From the NCBI GenBank assembly GCA_009192285.1, contig CM018604.1:248001-312000 (forward strand): a DNA stretch of 64,000 nt. The letters run 5' to 3'. The translations under genes and the position numbers were made by a program. Positions 1-12,871 of this stretch are shown piece after piece. This DNA is from Morchella semilibera (lineage: Eukaryota; Ascomycota; Pezizomycetes; Pezizales; Morchellaceae). The notes beneath the pieces were generated by a model, which did not search any database, was not told the origin of the DNA, and saw nothing but the letters and a program-made list of their open reading frames with translations. Position 1 is the stretch's first letter, and each line of letters opens with the position of its first letter.

Positions 1-2563
1 TTATTGTATGTTATTTTTCTGGACCCTTTTTTCCGTTTCCTTTGTTCAAATACCCTTTTCGTGTGTCTATCTATATCTTTGAATACTTGTGTGGTACCAG
101 CCGCCTGACCAAAGAAAAAAAATCTCCCTCTCTGTGAATTCTTGGAGCGTGACGTGGCTTGCAAATAATTTGACTTCTTTTGGTTAGTAGCATAGGCGTA
201 TAGTACGTGACTAATAACATGTATATTTTGGTGTCACGATTGACAACTCTGTTGGGCAACATGGCTTGAACATGTAGATATTATACATATAGTACTATCA
301 ATGAAGTCTATATATATATTGACATTGCATTAAGTAGGGATGGGGTTCAATGGCCCAACAGGTATCTTGGGCCGGGGAGTTTTTGGAAGTGGAATGCCAC
401 CCTCACCAGTAATTCATTAACGCCAGCGCCGGTAGTCTAATCCGACTGCAGTCAATGTCTGTGTCCAAATCTGCCAAGCCAGTCTAGCCTCCAATTTTGA
501 CGGCCGCATGGACTGCAGTTTTTTCTCGGCCAAGACCACCCGTCCAGGCTCTGGCCATGGACGGACCATATAAACTGCCGAGGGGGGGGTTAGAACAATT
601 GTTTACCATGGTGTTTCATGATAATTGAACTGATCTTCGCCCTCTAGCAGCCCGGAGAGTACAAGCGGTGGAACACTTTTAATTTGATTTAATCATCTAA
701 CAGTGGTGATCGTAGATGAGATCTGGGCTGGGGCTATGTATGTACCTCGATCAACCTAGCAAGAAAACGACTCAGATAGCACCCTAAGAACCCCAACCCT
801 GATACAATCTATAATTGGTCCGTAGACCATCGAGCCCAGGCCTAGTCTGTAATTTAGTGGTGTGATGTGCGTGAATCATGAAACATAACTTCTTCCTGTG
901 TACGCTGTGAGGTTTGTGTTTCAGGGAGCAGTGAAGTGGCTACGTCTCAACTGGTGTAGTCTACGCTACATACATTCAACTAAGGTGGTTATCTACCTGC
1001 AAGATTCAGCCTTCCCGGCCTCTTCTCTTCTCATCTCGAGATGGATATCGAACCAGCAAAAAGAAAAAAACCACTAAGACAATGGTACACGTCTCATTGG
1101 AGGATCTTCCGATTTCCGATAAATGAAATGCGAGTGATCCTATATGATTCAACCTACAATCTTTCAATCGCGGACCGACACAAGCTCTTCCACGAGAAAC
1201 AAGTGTAATTACATATTCGCACGGACCTATTCTACTGCACTACATACTCTACTCTAGGTGTAGGTGGGTCGAAGGTAGCTGATGCGTATGGGTTAGGGTT
1301 CGCTCGTCTCACCAGTTACAGCACTGGTGAACCTGTCATCTCCGCAGATACATGTATGTATGCAAACCGCATCCGATCGAAATTTCGCGGTCGTACACGT
1401 CGCCCAGCAGGCGAAACTCTCGCATCCTTAAAACTAACAAGTCTCACCCGATACGTTCGTCAAGATAAATTGCATGTTGTCTCGAAACCTGGCCTAGACC
1501 ACAAAGGTGACAATTTATACTTGACCCCCATTGGCGACGTCGAGTGCGCACTTGTGATTCCCGCGAAGTTTACCGATCATAGACCACCTTACACTCGTGT
1601 ACCAACCGCTACTTTACTTGCCCCTCCAGCACGATAACTCAAGATTATTTTCGGCAGTTCGTTAATTGCCAGCAAATTTCGATGCAGGGAGCAGTATTAA
1701 TGCAAATATATATATACATGTATATATATATATATAAAATTTCATATGTCAGGTCGGGGCCAAAGCTGAAATTCGAGAGAATAACGCAGCCCAATAGTAA
1801 TTAAACGAGGAATTAGAATCGATACGCACCGAGAATTTCTGTTTGGTCCGAGGCTAGGATGTGGGCTGTACTCTCCGAAGTAATTAATGGCTTTTAATCA
1901 ACAACGAAACAATTTCAACCGTCGATGCCACGCCGACCCAAGTCGGTATGCGGTCACTTTCGTATTTATCTTAGTGTCAAACTCATAAACGGGAGTATTC
2001 TAGAAAGTATTGAATTGAATTACCCTGCTTTGACAGGCAGGGCTGCAGCAGCTCTGGATAAAATATCAAATGCATATCCTTTTTTGTGTTGATTCTATAT
2101 TTATATTTCCCGTCTGTACCCGGGTATGGTACGTGGGAAACGCTTAATTCACGTACTCAAAAACATCCCATTTCCATGTTGGCGTGAGCGGGGGGGTGTT
2201 GGTGGCTTCCATGATCCACCCAATCCACCCAGGGATTTGGAGCCGCATGCGGGAGACCTGCAGACTGGGAAGCTTGCCACCATGCCACCATGCATCTCGA
2301 CAACCTCTCCATCGCTCTTCGCATCGCCAGTACAATCTAGCCACGTCAGTCTTCCGCCACGACGTAAAATGTTCTGAGCCACTGGCTGGAAATGCCTTTA
2401 CGCACTTCGATTGGTTGAAACATGAAGCTGATTAAGGCTAAAATATTTCGCTGCCAGCATTTTGCTGTTTGGTGCGGGGTTGACAGGAGTGTTGTTGTTT
2501 TGCTTGACGATCAAGGTTTAAGCTCCCGACATACATATTAAAATCCAGTGGCCCCATCTTTAA
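1..2563. other. Gene-free left flank
   Basis: I find no convincing gene here. Open frames are under 95 codons and lack splice partners or recognisable motifs. A TA-rich microsatellite lies near 1709-1735, two TACATGTA palindromes at 1349 and 1715, and one telomere-like TTAGGGTT at 1293. Confidence 0.5.
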
Positions 2564-2565
2564 CT

Positions 2566-2571
2566 TATATA
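2566..2571 (+). promoter_or_regulatory. Candidate TATA box of the proline-rich gene
   Basis: TATATA lies 98 bp upstream of the ATG at 2664. Several other genes in this window have a TATA-like hexamer 75-125 bp before the start codon, which supports this start. Confidence 0.35.
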
Positions 2572-2663
2572 TGCTTGCTTGCCTGCAAAAATAATTGAAG
2601 TACCCCCACCGACAACTGCTTCAAAACCATCAGCTCTCCGAGGGACAGTCATCAGCTATCACA

Positions 2664-3765
2664 ATGTCGTCGTCTTCAACAATGGAGGTGATGGTGGGGT
2701 ATGATTACAGTACTGGGGACTTCCTTGCATTTGTAACACTCGTCCACAAGCTTTACTGGATATTCTACAAAGTAGCAAAGGATGCTCCAGAGGATTTTAA
2801 GAAGCTTGTCCGCGATATCGGTGCACTATTTGAGTGTATCTCGACTCTCGATCAGGAAGCCACAAAGCCGGGGTCGCCTTTAGGCCGTGCAAAACAAGAA
2901 AGAGTACGTGCTGTGAAAGGCTTGATAAGTCGAGGGGAGGTGACGCTGGACAGGTTGAAAACATGGGCAGAGAAGCATGAGACTCTACGAGAGATTTCGA
3001 GGCCAAAGATGAAGCAGTGGTATGACAAAGCACGATGGGCATACAACATACCCGAGCTAGATTCAATGCGGAAGCAGGTGGGTTATATTTCAAGTCAATC
3101 AGACTGTGGCGGGGGCATCGCTAATCCTGGCTCGGTAGGTGCTTAATCATGTTGGGTTCATGAGATTGTTCTTGAACTCATTGGGCAAGTAATGATCCCC
3201 GGACAGCAAGTCCCTTCTTTGCACATATGTTGATCAAAAGATATTCTTGGATAGGCAATATCGCGAAAATTCGAGTTTCGATGAAGTATTTTCAAAGTCC
3301 ATCATGGGTGCGGCCTTCAAGAATAGCGAAAATGTTCTGCAACGGCATTGGGCAGCAATTGGGGCTGATAAATGGAACGAGGCTGGGAAAACATGGCTGA
3401 AGTCTACTGTAATCTCAAGAACTCTGACATGCAATCAAGTGAAAGCTGTGTACTAACAAAACTATTAGACGAGTGCCTCTAAGCCGCTTCCAATGTCAAC
3501 ACCTAAACAGCTAGAGTTGAATGGTGGACATCACCTCCCGTCGCCACTTCCCCCTTCAAGGATTTTCCATCCTACACGGCTGAATCCACCTCCACCTCCA
3601 CCTCCACCTCCACCTCCACCTCAACTTGAACCTCCACCTCAACCTCAAACACAACGTCAACGTCAACCTCAATTTCAACCAACTCCGTCGTCCCCACCAC
3701 CAAGACCAGGAATGGTTCGATGCTCCTGCAAAGACCCCAACTGCAAGCTGTGGATGAAGAGGTGA
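2664..3765 (+). CDS. Hypothetical proline-rich protein, three exons
   Basis: I do not recognise a named family. The model joins exons 2664-3077, 3241-3408 and 3469-3765 in consistent phase, giving about 292 residues. The second intron (3409-3468, 60 bp) is well supported by a GTAATC donor, a CTAAC branch and a TAG acceptor. The first (163 bp) is less certain and could hide a further exon. The first 120 residues are predicted-helical and rich in hydrophobic and charged residues (FLAFVTLVHKLYWIFYKVAK near residue 16), resembling the helical N-terminal segments that precede larger domains in many fungal NLR-like or ankyrin proteins; here no NTPase or repeat domain follows. The C-terminal exon has a run of 12 prolines, a Q/P-rich tract and a short Cys-containing end (CSCKDPNC). 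The first in-frame ATG at 2664 is preceded by ACA and a TATA box. The function is unknown; it may be a truncated derivative of a larger family. Confidence 0.6.
3586..3621 (+). repeat. (CCACCT)6 microsatellite encoding polyproline
   Basis: Six near-perfect 6-bp units lie inside the last exon of the 2664-3765 gene and encode consecutive prolines. The tract continues in degenerate CAACCT units to about 3680. Confidence 0.9.
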
Positions 3766-6017
3766 GGTGAAAGATATATCACTGCAACGAAATGGAACGA
3801 CACAATTAGTTTGTAATAAGGTTTTGTCACCCTGATATTTTGATGTATAAATTTTCTTTTAGAAGGTAGGAGTGGAGGAAGGAGTTTGAGGAGGGTACTC
3901 GAAGGAGTGAAAGAGGAAGAAAGTAGTAGCTGGGGGTTGGCCAAGAGGGGGGTAATCAGGGAACATGGTGGTACCCACCACCAATCTACCACCTAGCTAT
4001 ATAGGTGCACACAATGCGTACGTTGTACCTTATGTGTGTTGTTATGGAAAGGCTGGTAGGGGTGATCTTTTTATTCATTAGATATCGATTCCACACATTT
4101 GAAGTCGGTCTTCAATTTATCAGTTGTATTTTCACCAATGAAATTTATGTCTCAGGTTTCGCTAGAATGTACTGGGTAGGATTAGTGCTCATTTCTGCAT
4201 AAAACCCGTAGTGGGGGATAACAGTAATCAGTAAAGAGAGATACAGACAAATATCCTCCACAGATATCCTCCGCAGATATGTTAGAGAAACCTAGGTAGT
4301 TGGTGCATTTATTGTATAATTGTCCGACTAGTTCTGATTGGACGAAAAGCTATGAAGATGTCCAGCAGCCAATAATATTGCAGTAGCAAAATTTTAGCCG
4401 GAACGCCACCAAATTTAGTAGAAACCTTAATGACAGAAATATACAGGCAAAAAACTATTATCCCCTATAGGATATAATGTCGATTTTATTCAGAATATAT
4501 CTACCAATGCTTGCTCTAGATTCTTTCGGTTTTCTAAAAGTTCTAGTTGGGATAAATAGTCGATAAAAGGAAAAATATAACGGTATATACTAGCCTCTTG
4601 CAATCTCTGGCGTAATCTGGTGGAGTAGACCCTGGTCTATCAAACTATTTAGCATAATTAGTGGGCCTACGAGTGATGAAACATGATGCATAAGATCGGA
4701 ATGATAAGATAATTGGTGGCACGACTCCAAGGGTACTACAACTCGCCCTCGAAAAATACATCCTATGCAAATCACCACAAAAGCGCGATATACGGACAAC
4801 CGACATTCACATGGTATTGTGAAGTTATTGCCATTGTCCTGTCTTCTGGGTTCGGCGCCGAGGCTTGGTAATATAACGAATAATAATGGATGTTGATGGC
4901 TATTCCCTGTCCAACTATTTATTATGATAGCAGGGCCTTATATGAAAATGGCTATTATAAGTGTAGCCGCCGTATAAACGTAGCAATTGCAAACGGACCC
5001 TTCTAAACACCACTTGCTGAATCGGTAGCAAAGTCCGTGGCAGTTGATGCATTGGTTAGGCTTTGTATTGTTTGTATCTAGATTAACAAATAAACCACTA
5101 CCGCCATGTAAATAAGCACGTGTACCCCAGCGTGCCAGAATCTCAAGGTTCACAATATTTAAACGGAGGCCGCCGCCTTCCTAGAAAAGTATTGTTTTAA
5201 CTCTCGCTTCAAGGAAGCGAAGCTTCATACTGCAGATCGCTGAAGCAGCTAAGTACATCTCCCATGTACCCCGAATAGATGTAGCCAGTAGGATAGTGAG
5301 TAGGTACCCAGTGCTAAATTCTAAGGTGTCATTTTCTAAGGAGGTATTACGTAAGTAAGAGAGCTACACTAAACCGGAAGGTACAAAAGGTCGTTTTGGA
5401 GACCCCCGAGTACCATGTGTTTGTTGGCTGAGGGATCGATAAGGTTTTTTATCTCGATAATAGGAGATTGCGGGGTGAGATCAGACTAACAGGAAGGCGC
5501 CACAGACTAACCAGGGCTACCGTTGCAACTACTGGCCTGATATGATTGGATAACCCCCCACGCCTATAACTAATGTTAAATAACTTCCAATTCAGATACA
5601 ACTCTGTTTGGACGCCATACCCTTCCCCTTTTCAGAAGGTGGAAATAACCTTACTTGTCGGGGCCAAGCAGACCCGCGATCTTCAAGGCTATCGATAGTA
5701 GCAATTATGCAGGTCGTCTTAGCGGGTCGAGGCGAAAACCGCGGCGGGTTTAGTGAGTTTAATCGTTGAGTACTGCACGTTTTGAAGTGTTCCAGTATCT
5801 GATAACGAGAGCCTGTAGATCCCCCCACGAGCGCGAGAACTATAATAATTCCTCTGAATCAAGTAAGGGGGACCTCCCTGGTGTTTCACGGAAGCGGAAG
5901 GAGCTGCAATAATAAACAGACATATCCAATTGTGGTTGAGAGGCTGACCATAATTTGAAGAAGACTGTAAGATAATGAAGCTGAGTATATTCCTCTCGTG
6001 ATCATAGCTTCAGGTTC
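3766..6017. other. Gene-free interval
   Basis: No gene is supported. The interval is AT-rich; a minus-strand frame at 4938-5153 contains a few cysteines but no complete zinc-knuckle spacing. A possible short inverted-repeat element occupies 4214-4465 and is listed separately. Confidence 0.45.
4214..4465. mobile_element. Possible short inverted-repeat element
   Basis: GGGGATAACAGT at 4214-4225 is mirrored by ACTATTATCCCC at 4454-4465, 11 of 12 positions matching as an inverted repeat. The interior is non-coding and AT-rich, with a tandem ATATCCTCC motif near 4250-4280. The repeat is short and I see no clear target-site duplication, so this could be chance. Confidence 0.25.
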
Positions 6018-6024
6018 TATAAAG
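6018..6024 (+). promoter_or_regulatory. Candidate TATA box of the secreted nuclease gene
   Basis: TATAAAG lies 101 bp upstream of the ATG at 6119. Confidence 0.4.
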
Positions 6025-6118
6025 ACTCATGAATTCCTCCCCACCGTCCGATTATTCAAACTGACATCCCACTCAGCAGCTCACTCAATTCGCACACCCC
6101 AATCCACCGTACTCAATC

Positions 6119-7020
6119 ATGAAGCTCACAGCAGTAGCCCTCTTCTTCACGACCGCTCTCGCAGCTCCTACGCTAGAGAAGCGGACTCCTCCCAATATTC
6201 CCACTGCCGCTTCCGCGAAGACTATGCTTGACGCTCTCGCAACAAGGACCACAGATGCCACTGGTTACTCCCGTGATCTCTTCCCGCATTGGATTACCCA
6301 GAGCGGGTCTTGCAAGTAAGGCATCTGGTAATCACTCATAAGGTTCATTCCTGACAAAAAGAGTAGTACCCGTGAGGTAGTTCTTGCCCGTGATGGATCC
6401 AACGTGGTCCAGGCCAGCGACTGCTCAGCCTCGAGCGGGACCTGGTTTTCTCCTTACGACGGTGCGACCTGGACCGCTGCATCTGATCTTGTAAGTTTTC
6501 ATTACAACATGCAGTTTGAGATTTGTATAAGATGCTCGCCGGGAAATTAAAGCCCGTCGATATATTTTTGTTTTTGCGGTAGGCACTGACACATCCGGCC
6601 ATTTCAGGACATTGATCATGTTGTGCCTCTCTCCGATGCATGGAAGTCCGGAGCCGGCACCTGGACTACAGCCCAACGTCAAGCCTTTGCCAACGATCTC
6701 ACGAATCCCCAGTTGATTGCCGTAAGTCGTCAATTCTCCCCTACTTCGAGGGAACATAAACTGATGGTGTGGTTCAGGTCACCGATAATGTAAATCAGGC
6801 GAAGGGTGATAAGTCGCCTGATGCGTGGAAACCGCCTCTTAGTAAGTTTTTTTTTCCCTTCGGCTTTTTTCAGCTAAAAGAGAACTAACCCTAATGTTTG
6901 TGTCCAGCATCGTACTACTGCACTTATGCAAGGATGTGGGTTAAGGTGAAGAGTGTGTATTCATTGTCTGTGACCTCAGCTGAGAAGACGGCATTGACGA
7001 GTATGTTGAACACGTGCTGA
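6119..7020 (+). CDS. Secreted HNH-type nuclease (DUF1524/GmrSD C-terminal family)
   Basis: Five exons (6119-6315, 6364-6490, 6608-6721, 6778-6841, 6908-7020) join in phase to encode 204 residues. Residues 1-16 form a signal peptide (MKLTAVALFFTTALAA), followed by a Kex2-type dibasic site EKR at 20-22. The body carries the signature of the small secreted DUF1524 nucleases: a DIDHVVPLSDAW block supplying the catalytic His, then NPQLIAVTDNVNQAKGDK and PDAWKPP, which supply the later HNH residues. Cysteines at the end of exon 1, in exon 2 and in the last exon probably form disulphides. The expected product is an extracellular DNase/RNase for nutrient scavenging or degradation of extracellular DNA; the substrate is inferred from the family. 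All four introns are 48-117 bp with canonical ends. The protein is complete and of typical family length. The family assignment is firm, the biological role is not. Confidence 0.87.
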
Positions 7021-7783
7021 TGGGAATTTGCTTTTTGGTGATGAGATACATGTGTACCTATATGGAGAATCTACAGCGATGGGAATGATCAATGGAAAAA
7101 CAAGGGTGTCAAAATTGTATGGAGAAATATCTGTGCACCATATAACTGCTTTTTCCATAGATCGTTCCTATCGCTGTATAAACAAATGAAACATACCCTT
7201 ATTTTGAGTTAAGCGTGACCCTGTTGGGACCCTGGGATATCTCAGATTAAAAAGACCTCACCCGTTCCATCGATGTTCTTGGGCCTGATTGAAGGGTAGT
7301 TGACTAAGGCGACACAACGATGTCTTAGCTGAGGGGTTTGATGATATGCTGGAGGTGAATTCGAAAGTTTGAGTTATGAGTTTCGTGCCATGTGTTGAGC
7401 CTGTGTAATATACATAGAAGTCTAAGCTTGTAAGTATCCCATCGGTTATATTAGAGAGACAAATCATTCAGCGGTCAGGGTAAAGATACGTGTATGTGCG
7501 TGCACTCGCTCACGGGTGGCGGCGTTTCCTTGAGACCGGATGAGCGAGCGTACATGTAGTAAATGCCTTGCTGCAGATATATATTACTAAAAAGGAAGTA
7601 AGTTCGTACCTTCATAGCTGAACTGCATTCACAATGATTCACTATGGTGATGTCTAGAACCGGTGTCACTGGAGGATGCGGTTCTTGGTTCGGGTGGCGC
7701 AGAAACAACGCGTACATCACACACTATCACTCATATTACTGTTTGAGGAAGTGCATGTGGTTAGGGTTTAGCGAATACATCAT

Positions 7784-7920
7784 CCGTTTCCCTGCTCAGC
7801 GAGGTCTCTACTCAGTGGGATTCATATACAAATATTTCTTGGCTGCAGGCTCCAGGTTTTACGTGGTGGAGGACCACAATTCTCGATCAATATTAGGGGT
7901 CTCGCTGAGCAGGGAAACGG
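7784..7920. mobile_element. MITE-like element with perfect 20-bp terminal inverted repeats
   Basis: CCGTTTCCCTGCTCAGCGAG at 7784-7803 is an exact reverse complement of 7901-7920. The 137-bp unit is too small to encode a transposase, so it would be a non-autonomous MITE or a solo foldback. I see no obvious target-site duplication next to the repeats (CAT on the left, AGT on the right), and no second copy in the window. Confidence 0.6.
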
Positions 7921-10900
7921 AGTACATACATGTACTTAGGTCTTTAAAGTGCGTTACGCGTGAGTTGTCTGTCAGTTGATGCCGGCCAAAGCCAGAAGGA
8001 TCCATATACACAGCCATATCAGGCCTCCATTCGATTTACTGGAACGATTGCAATTGTCTAAGCAACGCAACCGAGTGATCTCCCATGACCTCCCGCAGAA
8101 TAGCACCGATATACGCCTATTTCAATAGTAGCCCTCCGTAAATATATGCCAAGTATTTAGGCCAGGGCTATGATAATGATCTCACTCAAGAACTACAGGT
8201 GGTTGTAATAATCCTCTTGGTCGTGAGGTCTTGGCATAAATTGGCACAGGGTTAGGGTTGGCGATGAACTGAGGTCTTGGGTCGGCGGTGCTTGGGGCCG
8301 GCTCATATGGTGTTTGGGGCCGGCTCATATTGTTAATGGAGGGTCTTAGGCCTGGGGATAGTGAAAAAAACTGGGCTTACAGGATTACTCGCATTTTTTC
8401 CGTTTTTGCTCCACTTAAACTTGGTAGCGATCTCAGATTTCCGGGGAGAGGGTAATAACAGGGAGTGGCTCGTAGACAAAGTTTGCATATAACATAAAAC
8501 AGATTCTTTATGAATGAGAAGGTCACACGGCACCGCTCGAAGAAGCTTTAGACAATGAATTTCGCATGATTGGGTCATGAGATGTCACTCGTCTAGTCAA
8601 TGTGAGAACCACAACCCCGGGATAAGGCGAACAATAGCAATATGAGAACACGACAAGGCTGGTTATAGAACTCCCCAGGCCATTTAGTTCCTTGGCCTCC
8701 TACCTCCCCCTGCCAATACCCATCTCTCCTGCTGGTGTTAGGATCAGTGCTTTGTTATCCGCGTAGTATGTGTTGTTCGTTTTTTGTTATGCAATGTCGA
8801 GGTCATTTCATTCAGACCTTCTCTTTCTGTTAAATAATTGAATCAGACCTTGTGATATAATGTCCCCGTGCGTGATAAATGACTGCAATATCTACAATCA
8901 CAGAATATCACTCATTTGCAGGAAAGCTTTGCTCTACCTACCCTATCGGGTTTTTTGGAGCTTTGGCGCTTTACCAAGGGACATGTCTAAGGACGTGAAA
9001 TAGACTGTGTGGGCGGATGTCTGTCAGTCACTTTATATATGGAATGTTGTATCGTGTTCAACCGGACTGAAATTGCCCTCTCCCCACCTCACCTTACATA
9101 GACTTATAACATCCCTGCTATCCAGAATTCCCGCCAGTGTAGATTTTGCCTCTTTCGGGACTCGACGCGCGTTGCGCACCTCCACCAGCTGCAGTACCCG
9201 CGCGCGATATATGATATTGGTGGCAGGAGGAATTGGGGGGTAATAGACATCATGGCTTCTCTAAAAGATATGATCGGTTGAATTTGGAGAATATGTAGGT
9301 GAAAAAGATCATCGACCTAGTAGTCTGCTTGAGTTGGGTATTCGGGGCGCTGGCCACGTTGGATCTGGGTGTTCAATTGTATGTGTGTGCATACCTGTGT
9401 GTAGCTGAAGCGGAGAGGGTGTCGTGTTTCTACCTTCTGTGCCTTTGTAGGTTTTTTTCTTTTCTCTTTTTTGAAGTTTCAGTTTTGTGAGCTCGATGTA
9501 TGTGGGGTAGGGCGATACAGGTTTCAGGGAGGGACTTTGCTACAAGTACTTTACATGCTTTGTGTCGGCAAATGCGGTCGGGACCTCCCGCTAAGCCTAT
9601 TAGAAGGTGTGTGCGTAACACACTGCATTAAGAGTTTGCATACGTACTTTGAGGCCGGTGGAGTACGTAGGTACAAAAATCACTTACCTGGTGAGGATAA
9701 AAACACCTGAGACCTACTTAAGGCTTCGACTACATGAAGCCACCAAATTAAGTGAGGCTTTAAATACCACTGTAAGAGGTGAGGTGATACATGCTTCGAC
9801 TGATATCATGTCATATATCATCAAGACTTCGGTTGGTAGTTAATCCTTCAGAGTAAAGGTATAAAGCACACGTAGTAGTGCACCGGGAGAGTTTCAGGAG
9901 TCCCTCCGATCCGATACCCCCTTCCCCCGCAACTAGCTGAGGAGTTTGTCTCCTTACAGGGAAAGCCTTTAATAGCGTATGGTAGCTTAATCTGACCCCA
10001 TATGAATCGTGCGCCTTTTTTCGCTGGGGTCATGGTCATACCAAAAGGCTTGTTACCTCAATCATACATAGTACTAATAATTGATTGCCTGCATATGCCA
10101 TGTGCCAAAAACATGGAATATCACGACGTATAATTACCGGATATGAGCCTGAGTGAGGTCTCGGATTCGTGGCCTATAGGGCCGAAAATATATACCGTAG
10201 TCTTGTCGGTGAGAATTCGAAGGCTTTGTTTATGTATGCAAAGTGAGCGGGAGTAAGAATGGAGATATGTATGTGTGTTCTCTAAGGCAACAAATTGCCC
10301 CCGGCATTGAATGTAGCTGCGAATATGGGCAGCTCTTCTGTGGATATCTAGTAGGGTGGTAACGCAATTACCCCCAGTGCATACATGCATATCCAGCCTG
10401 GACTGTAATAAAGTTTCGCCTAACTCTATCGGCCACACCTCAAACAAGATTTTCATAAGTGGTTGTAGTAGTGGCTATGTTGATGTAATCATTGGCACCT
10501 ATCTCATCCAAATAATGGCAACACCAAGTCTAACAGTGCCTTGCTTACCACTGACACTTCCCCCGCCTCGCTCCGGTCTGCCTAATGTTTTCCCCGCCTC
10601 AGGCCAAGTGAGTAATATAAAGAGTGGGGATGGGGATAATCATTACCTGGAGAAAGAAGAGGTTGAACAGAATTCTCGGAACAAAGTAACAGAGATCCCG
10701 TTAACAGTGTACGGCCCCCCATGATATCTGCCAAGTTTGTTCTTCAGGCCTCTTCGGTAGAAAGGACCCTGGGATGGGGATCTTCATTAGCTGTTTCGAG
10801 TGGATTACCTCCTTAAGCCCGGCGTCGATCCTAATGCTTTAATACCCTTTAGGTGCTCTGACGGTCCTCTTGCAACCGACTATCTATATTGGTAGATTTC

Positions 10901-11499
10901 CAAGTAACTGTCGATACTTCATATAATTATATCAAGGGGAATTTGACAAAATATACTCTACACCGTGCCCAGAGATTGTTATTAATAGAGTGTAGATCGA
11001 TGCGGCCCAGGGACTGGGGAAGGCGAGTTCGCAGTGTAACTATCGGAAAGTCAAGTGTTGTTGTTTTCCTTCTCCCACGCTTCCATTCTAGTCCCGTTGG
11101 AACATGCTGGATGCGCGTAGGTGCGGTACTGTATATAGCGCAGCATGTATACGAGTACCACTGCGCAGGAAATGGAAATGGATCCGACCCTGGGTGGTGG
11201 AAATTTTCCACCCTTTCACGGGTTGATACTGAAACGTTGGTGCTAAGAGGCACAGCACTATACGAAACAGGCCACACACCACCACCTCATTAAGCATGTA
11301 GTTCTGGAAAGAGTCGAATTCTACTACATACCTGAGGTTCCCATGGTACCTTGTATGTATCTAGGGAAAACAAGCGCAAATACCAACTACAGGGGTTAGG
11401 ACCACGATGACGAGTCTCGGCGTGTCGCCGGTTGATCCGGATGAAACAACAACCGGGGCGCGAAAAGCAATTTTTCTTTTTTTCCCTTTTCCTTTTGAA

Positions 11500-11514
11500 G
11501 GGGGGGGGGGGGGG
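11500..11514. repeat. G15 homopolymer
   Basis: An uninterrupted run of 15 G follows a pyrimidine-rich stretch. The length is prone to sequencing error. Confidence 0.9.
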
Positions 11515-12795
11515 TTTGGCTTGGGCTAAAGAGGCTCTTATTGAAAACTGCAGGTTGTAGGGATTCTTAATTGAGATTCGACGTCAGAAGTAGAGTGGCT
11601 AACCCCATATAAGTTGGAAATCGATCTCGGAGCCAATGCCCGCTTGTTAAAAGACAGGAACGCGCGTCCCAACTGACAGAAAGACTGACAGACTGACAGA
11701 TTCTGGAAACCAGGTACATCATGTACCTACATGTAACTTGTCACGGTTGAAATATTGTATGTAGAAAGAGGAAAATATAATACGATATACATGTATGTTT
11801 TCTATAACGTACCATACTCTACCTCGGCCGACAGATATAACGTCTCACCCCTCGAGCGACGTTAGGAAGTGGAGGAACCCGTTGAACCGATGCAATGAAT
11901 ACATGTACCTATGTACATACATACATGTACCTAGGATGATCCCGACCGACCGAACTACAGAAAAAAAAAGGGTGCTTTGTATACTTGCCGCCTCGGACTC
12001 TAGCCGAGATTTGTCCGTCTGTGTTGACAGACATAGCCAAGCCTATATAGGATGTAAATGTTCAAACCTCGGGCAGCTACATATCTACTAATTGATAGTC
12101 GGTTTTCGGGAATCGGACCAGAATTGACCCAGGTCCTGATCAATCCAGGAGTGAGCGAATGAACTTGCATCACCGCCCAACACTCCTGAAATCCCCCCCA
12201 CCTCCTCCGATCCTCCAATGCGCGCGCGTCATCTTGTGGAGAGGTGTGTGTGTGTGTTTATATGTCTAGAGGTGCTTTACATACATATGGATATTCCTAA
12301 AAGAAGAAAGTAGCCATATATCTAATTCGGCATGTGCTATCCGTGGAGTACTCGTCAGCTTGGTCAGGACCAGGGTTATTCCCCCCATCCACACAAGTTA
12401 CTCCTGGCAGCCTGGATATGTATGATATGGGGCATCCTGTTACAGGAGACGTCAAGTTATGTACCTAAAGTAGAGTAGAGGGTGTGTGTGTGTGTGTGTC
12501 TCGGGAGGGAAAGCTTGTTCACATCCAAGAGTCCATATATATCACTTGCGAGTCCCCCCTCCACCACTACCACCGCCAACCTTCTTGCATGATTATCCAG
12601 TCATTTTCGATATAATACGAAACCCTTGCATTTCCCTTAGTTTATCAAATTTTGTTTATTTTGCTATATAACTGGGCTTTTATCTTCCATTGTTTTGTTT
12701 TATCACTGCAGGGCAGTCAGTACGTTTGTCGGTAATTTCCGTTATTTAAGAAAAGGAATAACAACACGCTACCACATTCGAGCGCTCGTCCTACA

Positions 12796-12802
12796 TATAT
12801 AA
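12796..12802 (+). promoter_or_regulatory. Candidate TATA box of the mannosyltransferase gene
   Basis: TATATAA lies 76 bp upstream of the ATG at 12872. Confidence 0.4.
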
Positions 12803-12871
12803 CTATCAGCAAACAGGTCTCTGTACCATTCATCCCAACTCCCTTTCACCATTCACGGGGCAACCTTCAAC

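Larger units (their letters stand above)
7021..12795. other. Gene-poor interval of 5.8 kb
   Basis: No frame here shows a recognisable protein or a convincing set of splice sites. The interval holds one inverted-repeat element (7784-7920), six TACATGTA palindromes (four within 11728-11929), two TTAGGGTT motifs (7761 and 8252), a G15 run, and a (GT)n tract at 12482-12500. Non-coding RNA cannot be excluded by eye. Confidence 0.45.

Noticed and set aside
1356-1637. A 93-codon frame near the left edge
   Set aside because: No recognisable motif, no splice partner, and the surrounding composition is non-coding.
4938-5153. Cys-containing minus-strand frame suggestive of a retroelement zinc knuckle
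   Set aside because: The cysteine spacing does not fit CX2CX4HX4C and no reverse-transcriptase motifs occur nearby.
9299-9490. Hydrophobic frame resembling a small membrane protein
   Set aside because: It begins with GTG, not ATG, is short, and shows no splice partner or conserved motif.
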